Positions 1 through 9,007 of a stretch of DNA of 64,000 nt are shown here, in pieces. The DNA comes from UBA11986 sp963734955. GTDB lineage: Bacteria; Bacteroidota; Ignavibacteria; UBA10030; UBA6906. The translations under genes and the position numbers were made by a program. The notes beneath the pieces are model-generated. The model searched no databases, was not told the DNA's origin, and saw nothing but the letters and a program-made list of their open reading frames with translations. The stretch lies in the NCBI GenBank assembly GCA_963734955.1, contig CAVTJO010000014.1:248001-312000 (forward strand), written 5' to 3'. Each line of letters starts with the position of its first letter. Positions within the stretch are counted from its first letter, which is position 1.

Positions 1-904
1 TCCTGAATCTCGTGAACGATCCATGAGAATACGAGAGCAACCCCAGGTCAGTGGCGGCAACCCACATTCGTCCAGACGGGTCGCCTGCGATAGACATGAT
101 GGTGTGTGTTATGGGGGAATGAATGTCCATGCGACTCATGTGTCCCGAGACAAGATCGAGAATATTCAACCCGACGTCAGTCCCGATCCAGAGCTCCCGG
201 CCATCACGTTCACACAGGGAGACAATTTGATCCGAATTCAGCGACCCTGTGCGGGATGCCTGTCGACGGTACTGTACGATGCGGCCGGTGGTAAGGTCGA
301 GAGCATTCAGTCCGCCGGCACCGGTGCCGATCCAGAGCGTGTGGCCGTAGCCGGAAAGGAGGCAGGTGATCCTGTTGTCGCCCAGACCCTTGTCTGCTGT
401 ATACCGGTGCTCCTCCTGCGTGACAGGATTGTAGCTGAAAAGTCCCTCAGAGCTCGTGCCGACCCAGAGCGTGCCGTCGGGGTCCATTGTCATGGAGATG
501 ATTCTACTTCCGGAAAATTTTCTGCCGGTAAGATATGGAGTAGCCCGTTCCGTTGTCAGGTCGAATCTCCACAGACCTCTTCCGGTACCGAGCAACAGTG
601 ATCCATCGTCCATCCTGAGCAGTGCAAACACAAGGCCGACCTCTGGAGACTCTCCGGGAAACACCCGCACCCTATAGCCATCATATTTGTACAGACCTTT
701 TGTTGTTCCGAACCAGAGGAACCCGCGGTCATCCCGGACGATGGCGTTGACTCGTCCGTTGTTCGGGGAGGGGATCTGGTCGAATGTTATCTGGTTTTGA
801 TCCGGGGTTGCCGGGAGGGCAAACGAGGGCACGCTCATAACCAGCAGAGAAAGGGCAACGAAGCGTGGCGCAATACGGATGTGCATTTTGATGAACGATG
901 TCAT
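1..904 (-). CDS. Two-component propeller sensor, N-terminal part (cut by window edge)
   Basis: The reading frame is open from an ATG at 904 to the window start, giving about 301 residues of a longer protein. A hydrophobic signal segment (about residues 12-30) is followed by repeated 'regulator propeller' blades of the Reg_prop family, seen as GFLWFGTTKGLYKYDG, GTLWVGTSSEGLFSYN, TLWIGTGAGGLNALD and ELWIGTDVGLNILD. Such periplasmic propellers sense polysaccharides or other surface ligands in one- or two-component sensors; the output half (kinase, or hybrid HTCS) lies outside the window. An alternative start is Met7. It is divergent from the secreted-protein gene at 1187, and the 282 bases between them show no other gene. 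A second propeller sensor starts at 11017. Domain family is clear from the repeats; the ligand and output domain are unknown. Confidence 0.85.
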   Translation of the reverse strand, partial: MTSFIKMHIRIAPRFVALSLLVMSVPSFALPATPDQNQITFDQIPSPNNGRVNAIVRDDRGFLWFGTTKGLYKYDGYRVRVFPGESPEVGLVFALLRMDDGSLLLGTGRGLWRFDLTTERATPYLTGRKFSGSRIISMTMDPDGTLWVGTSSEGLFSYNPVTQEEHRYTADKGLGDNRITCLLSGYGHTLWIGTGAGGLNALDLTTGRIVQYRRQASRTGSLNSDQIVSLCERDGRELWIGTDVGLNILDLVSGHMSRMDIHSPITHTIMSIAGDPSGRMWVAATDLGLLSYSHGSFTRFR

Positions 905-1186
905 CGTTTTTGGTCGTCGACTGCTGGCCTTAGTGTATGTCAATGCCTCAAGAGAATCAAGTGACCTTCTCCCCGCAAATACGTGATTGTGACGACCTTG
1001 CAGAGAGTGTACATTGATGCGACTGCAGTTCATTCTCATAGGCGTCTCCGTACTTTCTGACGAAGTCGACGTGATCTACTGAGAATGTCCAATTCACGAT
1101 GGAGAAACATGTGGTCCGTTCGACATAACGTGAGCTTTTCGCCGCTCACCTGCAGTTCACACGACGTCACGTAAGGGAGATGCGCT

Positions 1187-4167
1187 ATGAATCATCCTGC
1201 CTATTGCTTTGCTCTCGTCAGCCTCCTGCAGGGCACGGCTCTTTCGCAACAGGGGAACCTCACCCGGGGCCAATCCGAGCCGCTGGAGAGGTACCTCGGT
1301 CCGGACGGCACGCTCAACACGCCTCCCGGCTTCGCGGGGAGTCTCGATCCCAGAGGGTGGCGAATGACCACTTCCGGGGCGGATGGGGCACCACGTTTTG
1401 TCCAGGTGACAACAACAGTTCCCGAGGACTCGCTCTGGGACGATCAGTTCTGCTGGGATCCGCTCAATGGTGATGTGAACGCTCTCGCCGTCATCGGTAC
1501 AGATGTGTACGTCGGAGGTGACTTCACACAGGCAGGGAACACTCCCTATGGTTACGTTGCAAAATGGAATGGCAGGAGCTGGTCGGCACTCGGAAGCGGT
1601 GTGAACGATATTGTGTACGCCCTCACCGTTATCGGAACAGACGTGTATGTCGGCGGAATGTTCACAACGGCTGATGGTGCCCCGGCAAACCATGTCGCCA
1701 GGTGGTCCAGCACCTCCTGGTCGGCACTCGGGCTCGGGACGAACGGCACCGTCTTCTGCCTGACAACCCGCGGGTCAAATCTGTATGTGGGAGGGTCGTT
1801 CAGTGCTGCAGGGGGGCTCGCAGCTAACAATATCGCCCGATGGGACGGCAGCAACTGGTCCGCCCGTGGGTGCAGGTGTGAATAATGAGGTAACAGCACT
1901 CACGGTCAGCGGCTCCGATGTTTATGCTGGTGGGTATTTCTACATGGCAGGAGGCATCAGTGCCAACAACATTGCAAAGTGGAACGGCACAACCTGGGAT
2001 AGTCTTGGCCCCGGACCCGGGGGTGTGGTCTATACGATCAAGGTGGTCGGAAGCGAACGTGTATGCCGGCGGCGGTTTTTCCATTGCAAAATGGAATGGA
2101 ACGACCTGGTCGACCCTCGGGCTCGGTGTCGACGGATCGGTCTACTCCCTTGCGGTTGATGGGTCGGATATCTATGTCGTCGGAACTTTTAACACCATCG
2201 GAGGCGGAACATACGTTTACAATGTAGCCAAATGGAATGGAGCGAACTGGTCGGGGCTTGGAACAGGAATAATACGGTCACGGTCAAGACCTGCGCGTTC
2301 AGCGGGACAGATCTGTACGCCGGCGGAGTGTTTACCCTTGCGGGGCCGGACACCGCGTTTCGCATTGCACGATGGCGGAATGGCAAGTGGGGTGCCCTCG
2401 GGTCAGGATTGAATGGAACAGTCAACGCTGCTGGCCGGCAGCGGAAGCGATCTGTACGTGGGTGGAGTGTTCACTGCTGCGGGCGGATTGCCGGTGAGCA
2501 ACATCGCCAAATGGGATGGGCAGCTCCTGGTCGGCATTGGGATCCGGAACAAACGGGCCAGTCAGTGCAATTGCCGTGAATGGGACGGATGTCATTGCGG
2601 GTGGATCATTCGCAACGGCCGGTGGAGTCTCTGCCAATAATATCGCGAAGTGGGATGGAGTCAGCTGGTCTGCACTGGGAACCGGAATGGATGGGTCTGT
2701 CCTCACGGTTGCCTTCGTCTCAGGAAATCTCTATGCGGGAGGTACATTTACCAATGCGGGGACCGTTACGGCGAATCACATTGCAATGTGGAACGGGGCC
2801 TGGTCGTCCATGTCTACTGGATTAGGTGGTACCGTTTTTGCCATTGGTCCTTATGCAGACACAGTCGCCGTAGGTGGTTATTTCTTTGTCCATTTCGTGG
2901 GGGATAACTTCGCACTTTGGTCTGTCGGGCATTGGTCGGGTCCGCGGGGACTAATAACTATGTGGACGCTATCGCAATGTATCAAGGCCTGTGCATAGCT
3001 GGAGCTTTTACGTCGGCTTCCAGCCCCTTCCGTAATCGTGTGGCCATATATAACGGAGTCACGTTCAGGTGGGATAGTCTGGGCACCGGAATGAATGATG
3101 TCGTTACGTCACTCGCGTCGGATAGCGCCTATCTTTATGCGGGGGGGTACTTTGAGACTGCCGGCGGGTCATCGGCCAACAAAATTGCCAGGTGGGATGG
3201 AAACGCCTGGTATCCGTTAGGTTCTGGGGTAGACGGTGCACCCTCCTATGTGCAGGTATTGGCGGTAAGTGGTTCCGGCCTGTACGTTGGCGGGAATTTT
3301 ACCTCTGTCGGGGGGAAGTCCTCCCACTATATTGCACGCTGGGGAGGTCCACCGTCCGTCGCTACGTTGTCCGTGCCGTTGCGTTCGGGATGGAATCTTG
3401 TCTCAAACCCGGTGATAGCGGCGAACGATTCCGTGAGGGTTCTGTTCCCGGGTGCGACCAGTAGCGCATTCTTCTATAATTCAAGCGGCTATCATCCACA
3501 GGCCATCATGAGTGTTGGCTCCGGATATTGGATAGACTTCCCTTCCGCTGGTTCCGTAACCCTCTCCGGTTCTCCGGTGCTGACGTATACGATTCCCGTT
3601 ACACAAGGTTGGAACCTCATCGGATCGATTTCCCAGCCAGTGGCGACATCGTCCATAGGCAGCATCCCTCCCGGAATGACGACCAGTAGTTTCTACGGAT
3701 ACTCCGGCTCATATACGACGTCCGCGCTAATCGAACCCGGAAGTGCCTATTGGGTGAAGGTGAACGAGAACGGTTCACTCATTCTCTCCTCCGGACCATC
3801 GAACCCTGCCGGAGCGATCCACATTGTTCCCACCTCAGAGTTGCCTCCATCGCCTCCGCAAGTCACCGGGCTGGATCAGATCGTCCGCGTCGAGATGTTC
3901 ACGCTTGAACAGAACTATCCCGACCCGTTCAATCCAACCACAACAATCAGGTATCAATTGCCAGCGGCCAGTCACGTCACGCTGAAGATCTACAATACCC
4001 TGGGACAGGAAGTGGCGACCCTTGTGAACGGTCCGCAGGAATCCGGATACAATTCGGCCGTCTGGTCAGCACGGAATGTTGCCAGCGGCCTCTACTTCTA
4101 CAGAATTACGGCAACGTCAGGGCAAAACGTGTTCATCGACGTGAAGAGAATGCTCGTGTTGAAATAG
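1187..4167 (+). pseudogene. Secreted repeat (kelch/propeller-like) protein with T9SS tail, frameshifted
   Basis: The gene starts at ATG 1187 behind AAGGGAG and has a signal peptide (FALVSLLQGTALSQ). It consists of about ten repeats of roughly 45-50 residues with the pattern DVYVGGxFTxAGG...NxxAKWNGxxWSALGxGxNG, then a carbohydrate-binding-like region, and a C-terminal T9SS sorting domain (QNYPDPFNPTTTIRYQLP ... RMLVLK). Reading is broken by six apparent single-base indels near 1865, 2055, 2270, 2432, 2518 and 2945. Following the repeat pattern from frame to frame restores it, for example 'gatgggcagc' at 2515-2524 needs one G fewer. From about 2950 to the stop the frame is clean. It is first of three tandem T9SS genes (36 bases to the next). 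True pseudogene or consensus errors cannot be told apart here. Confidence 0.8.
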
Positions 4168-4203
4168 TGGAAACCTGATATCACGAAGAAGGGAGTTCCT
4201 ATA

Positions 4204-6186
4204 ATGCGATTCTGCAGTAAAGCCGCACTTCTGTGTGCTATCTTGTTGGTCCATGTCCACGGGCAGGCACAATGGTCGACAGACCCGTCTGTGAACAATC
4301 CCCTTTGTACTTCGCCAGATGATCAAGACGCTTCTGTCATCGTCACCGACGGCGCCGGAGGAGCAATTGTTGCCTGGGAGGACTATCGGAGCGGCACGAA
4401 TTCAGAAATCTACGTTCAACGGATCAATGCGAGTGGTGTCATCCAGTGGGCAACCAATGGTGTTCCATTATGCACGGTGGGGGGCAACCGATACGCTCCC
4501 GTCATCGTCAGCGATGGTGCCAACGGCGCCATCGTTGTATGGGAGGACAACCACGGTAGCGATCAATTCATTTATGCTCAGCGGGTTAACGCAAGTGGCG
4601 TGATCCAATGGGGAGGGAACGGCGTTGCTGTGGACACGACAGCGGGCGTTCAATATAATCCAACAGTCACGAGTGACGGTGCTGGAGGCGCGATCGTCGC
4701 ATGGGTCCGGTCCGGAGACGCCCTCGTCTATGCTCAACGGATTAACGGAAGTGGCACGACTCAGTGGATAGCGGACGGTGTTGCTGTGTGCGGAACTGCA
4801 GGGTTTCAAGATTATCCAACGATTACGGGCGATGGCACAGGAGGTGCAATTGTGACATTCGAGGACAGCCGCGCAGGAAACATAGACATTTACGCTCAGC
4901 GAATCAACTCCAGTGGTGCGGTTCAGTGGACAACAGGCGGAGCTGCTCTTTGCGCGGCTGCAAATGAACAGGATTTTCCCGTGATCACAAGTGACGGCGC
5001 GGCAGGAGCAATCGTCACATGGCAAGACCGTCGCAACGGGGGGACCTATGACATTTACGTGCAGCGAGTCAATTCGGCCGGGGTGGTTCAATGGACACCC
5101 GATGGCGTTGCTCTGTGCGCGGCGGCAGGTAATCAAGAATTTCCCACCATCACGGGGGATGGCGCGGGAGGGGCAATCGTTACCTGGGAGGACCGCCGCA
5201 ACAACGATACCTCTGACATTTATGCCCAGCGGGTCAATGCAAACGGCGTCGTGCAGTGGACAGCGAACGGCGTTGCCCTTTGCATTGCGCCCAAGAATCA
5301 GACGTTCCCCGTCATCGTGAGCGACGGCTCGGGAGGAGCAATCGTCACCTGGCCTGACTACCGGAGCGGGACGAATGATGACATCTATGCACAGAGGATC
5401 AACGCAAGCGGTGCCGTCCAATGGACTTCCAACGGTGTTGCCGTTTCCACCGCAGCGGGCAACCAATTTGGCGAGACAATTACTAGCGATGGAGCCGGAG
5501 GGGCAATCGTCACATGGACGGACCTTCGCAATGGTAACCGTGACGTTTACGTCCAAAATGTTCCGGCGGACGGCATTCTCCCCATCCAACTCTCTTCATT
5601 CACGGCGCAACAAGAGCCTCACGGCTACGGTGTTCTTTTGGATTGGACCACGCTGAGCGAAATCAACAATTATGGTTTCGAAGTCCAACGTTCATTTGAA
5701 AACGATACTCTGTATGCTGCGCTTCCCGGTGGTTTCATCCCCGGTCACGGCACCGCGAACGAGCCGCATCATTATACATTCATTGACTCCTCTGCGTACT
5801 CCGGCCACTGGTACTATCGACTGCGTCAAATCGATCTGGGTGGAGCGGCGCACTTATCGGAAGGAATCAGCATCCACCTCCTCACGGGAGTCAGACAACC
5901 CATTCTCCCGCAGATGTTCTCACTCAGCCAGAATTATCCCGATCCGTTCAATCCGTCCACTACAATCAGGTATCAATTGCCGACGGCAAGTCATGTTACA
6001 CTGAGGATCTACAATACCCTGGGACAGGAAGTGGCGACCCTTGTGAACGGCCTGCAGGAATCCGGATACAATTCGGCTGTCTGGTCAGCACGGAATGTTG
6101 CCAGCGGTGTGTACTTCTACAGGATCGCGGCAACGTCCGGACAAACGACGTTTAGGGAAGTGCGCAAAATGCTGGTGGTGAAGTAG
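4204..6186 (+). CDS. Secreted eight-repeat propeller-like protein with T9SS sorting domain
   Basis: This 660-residue protein has a signal peptide (residues 1-22, ending near GQAQ). Eight tandem repeats of about 52-55 residues follow, each carrying DGAGGAIVTWEDxR, then DIYAQRINASGxxQW and NGVxLCxAAG, covering about residues 35-455. The regularity suggests a single eight-bladed beta-propeller (inference). A region of about 100 residues (PIQLSSFTAQ to LLTGV) is shared with the next gene, and the C-terminus is a T9SS sorting domain (QNYPDPFNPSTTIRYQLP ... KMLVVK). SD AAGGGAG lies 8 bases before the ATG. The DNA of the last about 200 bases is nearly identical to the end of the preceding gene, pointing to recent module duplication. 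Exported to the cell surface or medium; the ligand is unknown. Confidence 0.85.
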   Translation: MRFCSKAALLCAILLVHVHGQAQWSTDPSVNNPLCTSPDDQDASVIVTDGAGGAIVAWEDYRSGTNSEIYVQRINASGVIQWATNGVPLCTVGGNRYAPVIVSDGANGAIVVWEDNHGSDQFIYAQRVNASGVIQWGGNGVAVDTTAGVQYNPTVTSDGAGGAIVAWVRSGDALVYAQRINGSGTTQWIADGVAVCGTAGFQDYPTITGDGTGGAIVTFEDSRAGNIDIYAQRINSSGAVQWTTGGAALCAAANEQDFPVITSDGAAGAIVTWQDRRNGGTYDIYVQRVNSAGVVQWTPDGVALCAAAGNQEFPTITGDGAGGAIVTWEDRRNNDTSDIYAQRVNANGVVQWTANGVALCIAPKNQTFPVIVSDGSGGAIVTWPDYRSGTNDDIYAQRINASGAVQWTSNGVAVSTAAGNQFGETITSDGAGGAIVTWTDLRNGNRDVYVQNVPADGILPIQLSSFTAQQEPHGYGVLLDWTTLSEINNYGFEVQRSFENDTLYAALPGGFIPGHGTANEPHHYTFIDSSAYSGHWYYRLRQIDLGGAAHLSEGISIHLLTGVRQPILPQMFSLSQNYPDPFNPSTTIRYQLPTASHVTLRIYNTLGQEVATLVNGLQESGYNSAVWSARNVASGVYFYRIAATSGQTTFREVRKMLVVK

Positions 6187-6227
6187 AAGGGATACCGTCA
6201 ATCATTCTGACATCGAAGGAGAACAAC

Positions 6228-8783
6228 ATGAAGCGACGTTGGACTGCCAGTGCTTTCCTGTTCGCGGTGCTGCTGACATGTGCAAATGCACAGTTGCGGC
6301 AAGCCGGCCCGAAGCTCGTTGGTTGGGGGGAAACGGGAGGCGGGGAATTTGGACTTTCCTCTTCCATTTCGGCCGACGGGAATACTGCGATCGTGGGGGG
6401 GCCCGCCGATAACGGTCAGGTGGGTGCTGCGTGGGTCTTTACTCGCAGGGGAAGTGTGTGGAGTCAGCAGGGATTGAAGCTTGTCGGTACGGGCGCCATA
6501 GGCCAATCGGCTCAGGGATACTCAGTCTCGATTTCTGCCGATGGGAATACAGCAATCGTCGGAGGAAATCTGGACAACACCCGTGTTGGCGCTGCGTGGA
6601 TATTTGCCCGTAGCGGGGAAGTATGGACTCAGCAGGGCGGAAAGCTCGTTGGGACAGGTGCAGTAGGCACTCCCTTTCAAGGGCAGTCCGTATCCATGGC
6701 CCCCGACGGCAATACCGCAATAGTCGGCGGGTGGGGGGATAACGGCAACACCGGTGCAGCATGGGTGTTTGTACGAAGCGTCCCGCAATGGACCCAGCAG
6801 GGCTCCAAGCTTGTAGGCACGGGTGCGGTGGGCACAGCCGAAGAAGGCTGGTCAGTCTCCCTCTCCTCGAATGGAAACACTGCGGTTGTCGGTGGATGGA
6901 ATGACAATTCGAGTACCGGTGCGGCATGGATATTCACCCGAAGCGGCAGCGTATGGACTCAGCAGGGTTCCAAACTCGTTGGCACAGGCGCAGTGGGTGC
7001 AGCAATCCAAGGGATCTCTGTCTCAATATCTGCCGATGGAAATACAGCCATCGTCGGCGGAAATCAGGACAACAGCAATATCGGCGCAGCATGGGTATTC
7101 GCGCGCAGCGGAACTGTGTGGACTCAGCAGGGACCCAAACTGGTTGGCACAGGTGGAGTGGGCATGATTAACCAGGGATATTCCGTCGCGCTTTCTGCTG
7201 ACGGAAGTACTGCGATTGTTGGCGGGCCTGCGGATAACAGTAGTGTAGGCGCAGCATGGATATTTGTACGTAGCGGAAGCACATGGACTCAACAGGGTTC
7301 GAAGATCGCCGGTACAGGCGGTGTGGGTGCGACCGATCAAGGATTTTCGGTTTCCGTTTCGTCGGACGCGAACACGGCAATCGTCAGCGGCTACGGTGAT
7401 AACACTGATATGGGTGCCGCATGGATATACATGAATGCTCCGCCAACCCTGAGACCTGTCAGAGACCTGCCATCAGATCAAGGCGGCACTGTTGTTGTCA
7501 ACTGGGACAAATCGCTCCTCGATGGGCAGGTATCGACGGTCGTGACCGAATACTGGATCTGGCGCGGCATCCGTTCGCCCTCTGCTTCCCCACGCTCTGT
7601 CGTACTCAACTGGAAAGAATACTGCAGCGCTGTAGCAAGCCATACGTTGACCCCTCAAACGTTTTTACACTCGCGGGAAGGTGACTCACCTCTTGCGGGT
7701 GACATCTACTGGCAGTATATCCTTAGTCTTCCTTCTCTTGGACTGGACCACTATTCATACGCCTGCCCAACCCTTGCCGACTCGACATCGCAGGGTATTC
7801 CCTGGCGGCACTTCTTCATTACCGCTCGAACCAATGATCCCAATGCGTATTGGAACTCCCAGCCCGACAGCGGGTACTCGGTGGATAACCTCGCACCGTT
7901 GACGCCTGGCGGCGCCCTGTTGACTCCGCTGAACAATGCCCTTCGACTGCAATGGAACGTCGACCGTACAGATCCCGATGTCGGACACTATGTCGTCTAT
8001 CGTTCTACCACAACCGGCTTTCCTCTTGCCGATTCCACGCGCTTTCGCTTGACCACCGATAGCACCGTCGTCGATTCCTCCACAATCGCCGGACGCACAT
8101 ACTACTACCGTATCACCACTGCCGATATTCACGGCAATGAGAGTCTGCCAACACAGGAACTCGGTGACTCTCCCCTTCCCATCCAGCTCACATCACTCAG
8201 CGCCCAACCTTCTCCGCTTGGTAGCGGCGTGCTTCTCGAGTGGACCACTGTCAGCGAGGTGAACAACTTCGGCTTCGAGGTGCAACGCTCGCTTGAAAAT
8301 GAGAATGACTACACGACTCTCCCGAACAGTTTTGTTGCTGGTCACGGCACCTCGAACGAGCCTCATCACTACACATTCATCGACTCAACAGCGTCTCCCG
8401 GCAGGTGGTACTACCGGCTCCGTCAGATCGATGTTGATGGAACAGTCCATTTTTCGAATGGCGTATCGGTTAATACGCTGACCGGCGTGTCACAGCCAGA
8501 AATCCCCGACAGGTTCGCTCTCAGTCAGAACTATCCCGACCCGTTCAACCCCAGCACGACGATCACCTATCAATTACCAACGGCCAGTCATATCACGCTG
8601 AAGATCTACAACACCATGGGGCAGGAAGTTGTGACACTGGTTGATGGTGTACAGGATGCCGGATACAAATCGATCCGTTGGGATGCAACACGAATTGCCA
8701 GCGGGGTTTATTTCTGTACAATCACTGCCGCCTCAGGACAAACTCTGTTCACCGATGTGCGCAAAATGCTCGTGCTGAAGTAG
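6228..8783 (+). CDS. Secreted seven-repeat propeller-like protein with fibronectin-like region and T9SS tail
   Basis: The protein has 851 residues with a signal peptide (ending ...LTCANA). Seven repeats of about 55 residues fill residues 22-400, with QQGxKLVGTGAVG, SVSISADGNTAIVGG and GAAWxFxRSGxVWT, as in FG-GAP/integrin-alpha-like propellers. A fibronectin type III-like region follows (about 400-650), then the module shared with the preceding gene (PIQLTSLSAQ...NNFGFEVQRS) and the T9SS domain (QNYPDPFNPSTTITYQLP ... KMLVLK). It is intact although the flanking surface genes are broken. It is last in the three-gene unit, followed by a strong terminator. Probable surface-exposed adhesion or binding protein; function not known. 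Confidence 0.85.
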   Translation: MKRRWTASAFLFAVLLTCANAQLRQAGPKLVGWGETGGGEFGLSSSISADGNTAIVGGPADNGQVGAAWVFTRRGSVWSQQGLKLVGTGAIGQSAQGYSVSISADGNTAIVGGNLDNTRVGAAWIFARSGEVWTQQGGKLVGTGAVGTPFQGQSVSMAPDGNTAIVGGWGDNGNTGAAWVFVRSVPQWTQQGSKLVGTGAVGTAEEGWSVSLSSNGNTAVVGGWNDNSSTGAAWIFTRSGSVWTQQGSKLVGTGAVGAAIQGISVSISADGNTAIVGGNQDNSNIGAAWVFARSGTVWTQQGPKLVGTGGVGMINQGYSVALSADGSTAIVGGPADNSSVGAAWIFVRSGSTWTQQGSKIAGTGGVGATDQGFSVSVSSDANTAIVSGYGDNTDMGAAWIYMNAPPTLRPVRDLPSDQGGTVVVNWDKSLLDGQVSTVVTEYWIWRGIRSPSASPRSVVLNWKEYCSAVASHTLTPQTFLHSREGDSPLAGDIYWQYILSLPSLGLDHYSYACPTLADSTSQGIPWRHFFITARTNDPNAYWNSQPDSGYSVDNLAPLTPGGALLTPLNNALRLQWNVDRTDPDVGHYVVYRSTTTGFPLADSTRFRLTTDSTVVDSSTIAGRTYYYRITTADIHGNESLPTQELGDSPLPIQLTSLSAQPSPLGSGVLLEWTTVSEVNNFGFEVQRSLENENDYTTLPNSFVAGHGTSNEPHHYTFIDSTASPGRWYYRLRQIDVDGTVHFSNGVSVNTLTGVSQPEIPDRFALSQNYPDPFNPSTTITYQLPTASHITLKIYNTMGQEVVTLVDGVQDAGYKSIRWDATRIASGVYFCTITAASGQTLFTDVRKMLVLK

Positions 8784-8803
8784 CCTCCACCACCAACACC
8801 ATC

Positions 8804-8843
8804 AGGAGCGGGGGGAATACTCTTGATCCCCGCTCCTTTTCTT
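8804..8843 (+). terminator. Rho-independent terminator after the three T9SS genes
   Basis: A perfect 10-bp inverted repeat, AGGAGCGGGG (8804-8813) and CCCCGCTCCT (8828-8837), is followed at once by TTTTCTT. It lies 21 bases after the stop codon at 8783 and closes the 1187-8783 unit. Confidence 0.9.
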
Positions 8844-8940
8844 ATACCGATTCTCACAAAACGTCGTGGCATATTCCGGCGCCCCGATGCCCAACTGGGT
8901 AATCTCCTCGCAATAAGTACCTCAAGGACTGGCATTCCTG

Positions 8941-8972
8941 TTTGCTAAAGTTCGTTGCGGGATGTATATTTG
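8941..8972 (+). promoter_or_regulatory. Bacteroidota-type promoter for the GH44 gene
   Basis: TTTG at 8941-8944 is followed after exactly 20 bases by TATATTTG at 8965-8972. This matches the Bacteroidota housekeeping consensus TTTG-N19..21-TAnnTTTG. Transcription would start around 8979, leaving a leader of about 29 bases with GAGAGGAAGG as ribosome binding site before ATG 9008. Confidence 0.65.
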
Positions 8973-9007
8973 AACTTTTCAAAGCCGAATGAGAGGAAGG
9001 TTTCGAT

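Noticed and set aside
23..677. Plus-strand open frames at the left edge
   Set aside because: The minus strand reads a continuous propeller sensor across the same bases; the plus frames have no family match and are shadows.
1860..2950. Frame breaks considered as programmed frameshifting or phase variation
   Set aside because: They differ in sign and context, are not at long homopolymers or slippery heptamers, and several lie in one gene.
4468..5589. Long minus-strand frame of 373 codons opposite the repeat protein at 4204
   Set aside because: It mirrors the tandem repeats of the real gene and shows no domain of its own.
6310..7440. Regular DNA repeats of about 165 bp, considered as CRISPR or satellite
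   Set aside because: Period is a multiple of three, units vary at codon level and encode propeller blades; no conserved short repeat with unique spacers.
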